Assembly: GCA_019925095.2 (NCBI GenBank)
Contig: JAHHIN020000030.1
Span: forward strand, 8,206,501-8,270,500
DNA from: Dendrolimus kikuchii
Lineage: Eukaryota > Arthropoda > Insecta > Lepidoptera > Lasiocampidae
Direction of reading: 5' to 3'
DNA length: 64,000 nt
Shown here: positions 63,317-64,000 of the stretch, piece after piece
Layout: each line of letters starts with the position of its first letter
Numbering within the stretch: position 1 is the stretch's first letter
Translations under genes and position numbers: made by a program
Notes under the pieces: generated by a model
Database searches by the model: none
What the model was told of the DNA's origin: nothing
What the model saw: only the letters and a program-made list of their open reading frames with translations

Positions 63317-63670
63317 ACTTACAATCAATTATTAAATAAACTTAAAATGTTAAATGGAAATATCAATGGTGTTATAAAGGAGGGACTGTAGAAAAAAACT
63401 TTAAATTTTTCTTCTATTAATATAGAAGAACTAGGTTGTCCTAAAGTGGAAAAAATTAGAACTGAATTAAATTTACAATATTTAAAAAATTTCGAAAGAC
63501 ATATTATGTTTGATAATGTATCATTTCAGTGGTGTAGAGGTTATAGCTTTTGTTTTATGGTTAAAAAAATACTTAAATACTTGTTGAGAAATTATGTGAA
63601 AAAAAAATACATTATACCATTAAGTAAATTACATGGAGATGTTCATCAAGTTTTAATTTACATATACTAA
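63305..63670 (+). pseudogene. Degenerate ORF of unknown function, divergent to the polymerase
   Basis: The frame opens MSDITYNQLLNKLKMLNGN at 63305, meets TAG at 63386, and continues in the same frame to 63670 (ELGCPKVEKIRTELNLQYLK..., then Lys/Tyr-rich). No family is recognised. Its ATG overlaps the opposing polymerase ATG in a palindrome. A direct repeat of its early part recurs at 63.94 kb. It may be another gene of the same mobile element, or decayed non-coding DNA. Confidence 0.4.
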
Positions 63671-64000
63671 GAAAGCCAATTTAATGATAATAACATTTTT
63701 ACATTTGGGAAAAATATACAAACTTATTAAGAAGACACTATAGGAGATATCAATCTCGAATTTAAAGAGTGCTTAGATTTTTGATGTGATGTTTTGAAGA
63801 TTATAATATGTTTACAGAAAAAAATTAGGAAACGTAATGGTGAACGTTTTACTAGCTTGTCTGAGTGAAGGTTTATGTTTAGTTTAGACAAATAATTAGC
63901 AGGTAAAAAAGTTTTAATTGTGTAGAATCGTGTGAAATAAATGTTAAATGGAAGTAATAAATATCAATGGTGTGTTATAAGGGGGGGACTGTTGAAAAAC
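63671..64000. other. AT-rich end of window with direct repeat
   Basis: No gene. AAATGTTAAATGGAAGTAAT...GGGGGGGACTGTTGAAAAAC (63940-64000) repeats 63345-63400 at a distance of about 595 bp, suggesting a tandem unit that continues past the window. Confidence 0.5.

Overview
The window is insect nuclear DNA, most probably from a moth or butterfly (Lepidoptera). The basis is AT-rich intron-containing sequence with canonical GT/AG junctions, a fly/vertebrate-type ORP5/8 gene, tRNA-derived SINEs and non-LTR 3' tails of the kind seen throughout Lepidoptera, and BEL/Pao, Ty3/gypsy, Copia, Jockey, RTE, hAT and mariner remnants. There is no bacterial gene organisation. Most of the 64 kb is transposon-derived.

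Layout. 1-4.6 kb: a mosaic of a frame-broken Jockey-type ORF1, a 5'-truncated RTE-like reverse transcriptase, and a BEL/Pao gag start with its LTR. 5.6-23.5 kb: one host gene on the + strand, an oxysterol-binding-protein-related protein of the ORP5/8 type. I resolve it into 14 coding exons whose phases all agree (626 codons plus stop). It ends in a C-terminal membrane anchor but has no PH domain in this transcript model. Its introns hold SINEs, a hAT MITE with an 8-bp target duplication, solo-LTR-like copies, a Copia gag fragment and three large mini/microsatellites, one of them 950 bp long and ending 48 bp before an exon. 23.8-29.7 kb: intergenic repeats. 29.7-43.5 kb: two independent insertions of one env-less Ty3/gypsy family, both on the - strand; copy B carries a 194-bp solo LTR that copy A lacks. 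43.5-48.7 kb: a nearly complete Jockey-clade LINE on the - strand with an intact 971-aa ORF2. 48.7-57.2 kb: AT-rich DNA with RTE, SINE, mariner and TIR-element fragments.

57.4-64 kb is the most unusual part. It holds a - strand terminal exon of an unrecognised acidic/serine-rich protein. Abutting its 5' splice border is a four-unit 393-bp satellite. Next comes a 98-codon single-BIR (IAP-like) gene on the + strand, 37 bp from the end of a convergent, broken family-B DNA polymerase of the protein-primed/Polinton type on the - strand. A degenerate + strand ORF of unknown function lies divergent to the polymerase. The tight polymerase-BIR packing looks like part of an endogenised Polinton/adintovirus-like dsDNA element carrying an apoptosis-inhibitor-like gene. 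The polymerase has a frameshift, a nonsense codon and a homopolymer slip, so this copy is not functional as it stands.

Exon boundaries, family names and element ends are read by eye. No database search or alignment was run, and clade names are judgements from motifs.
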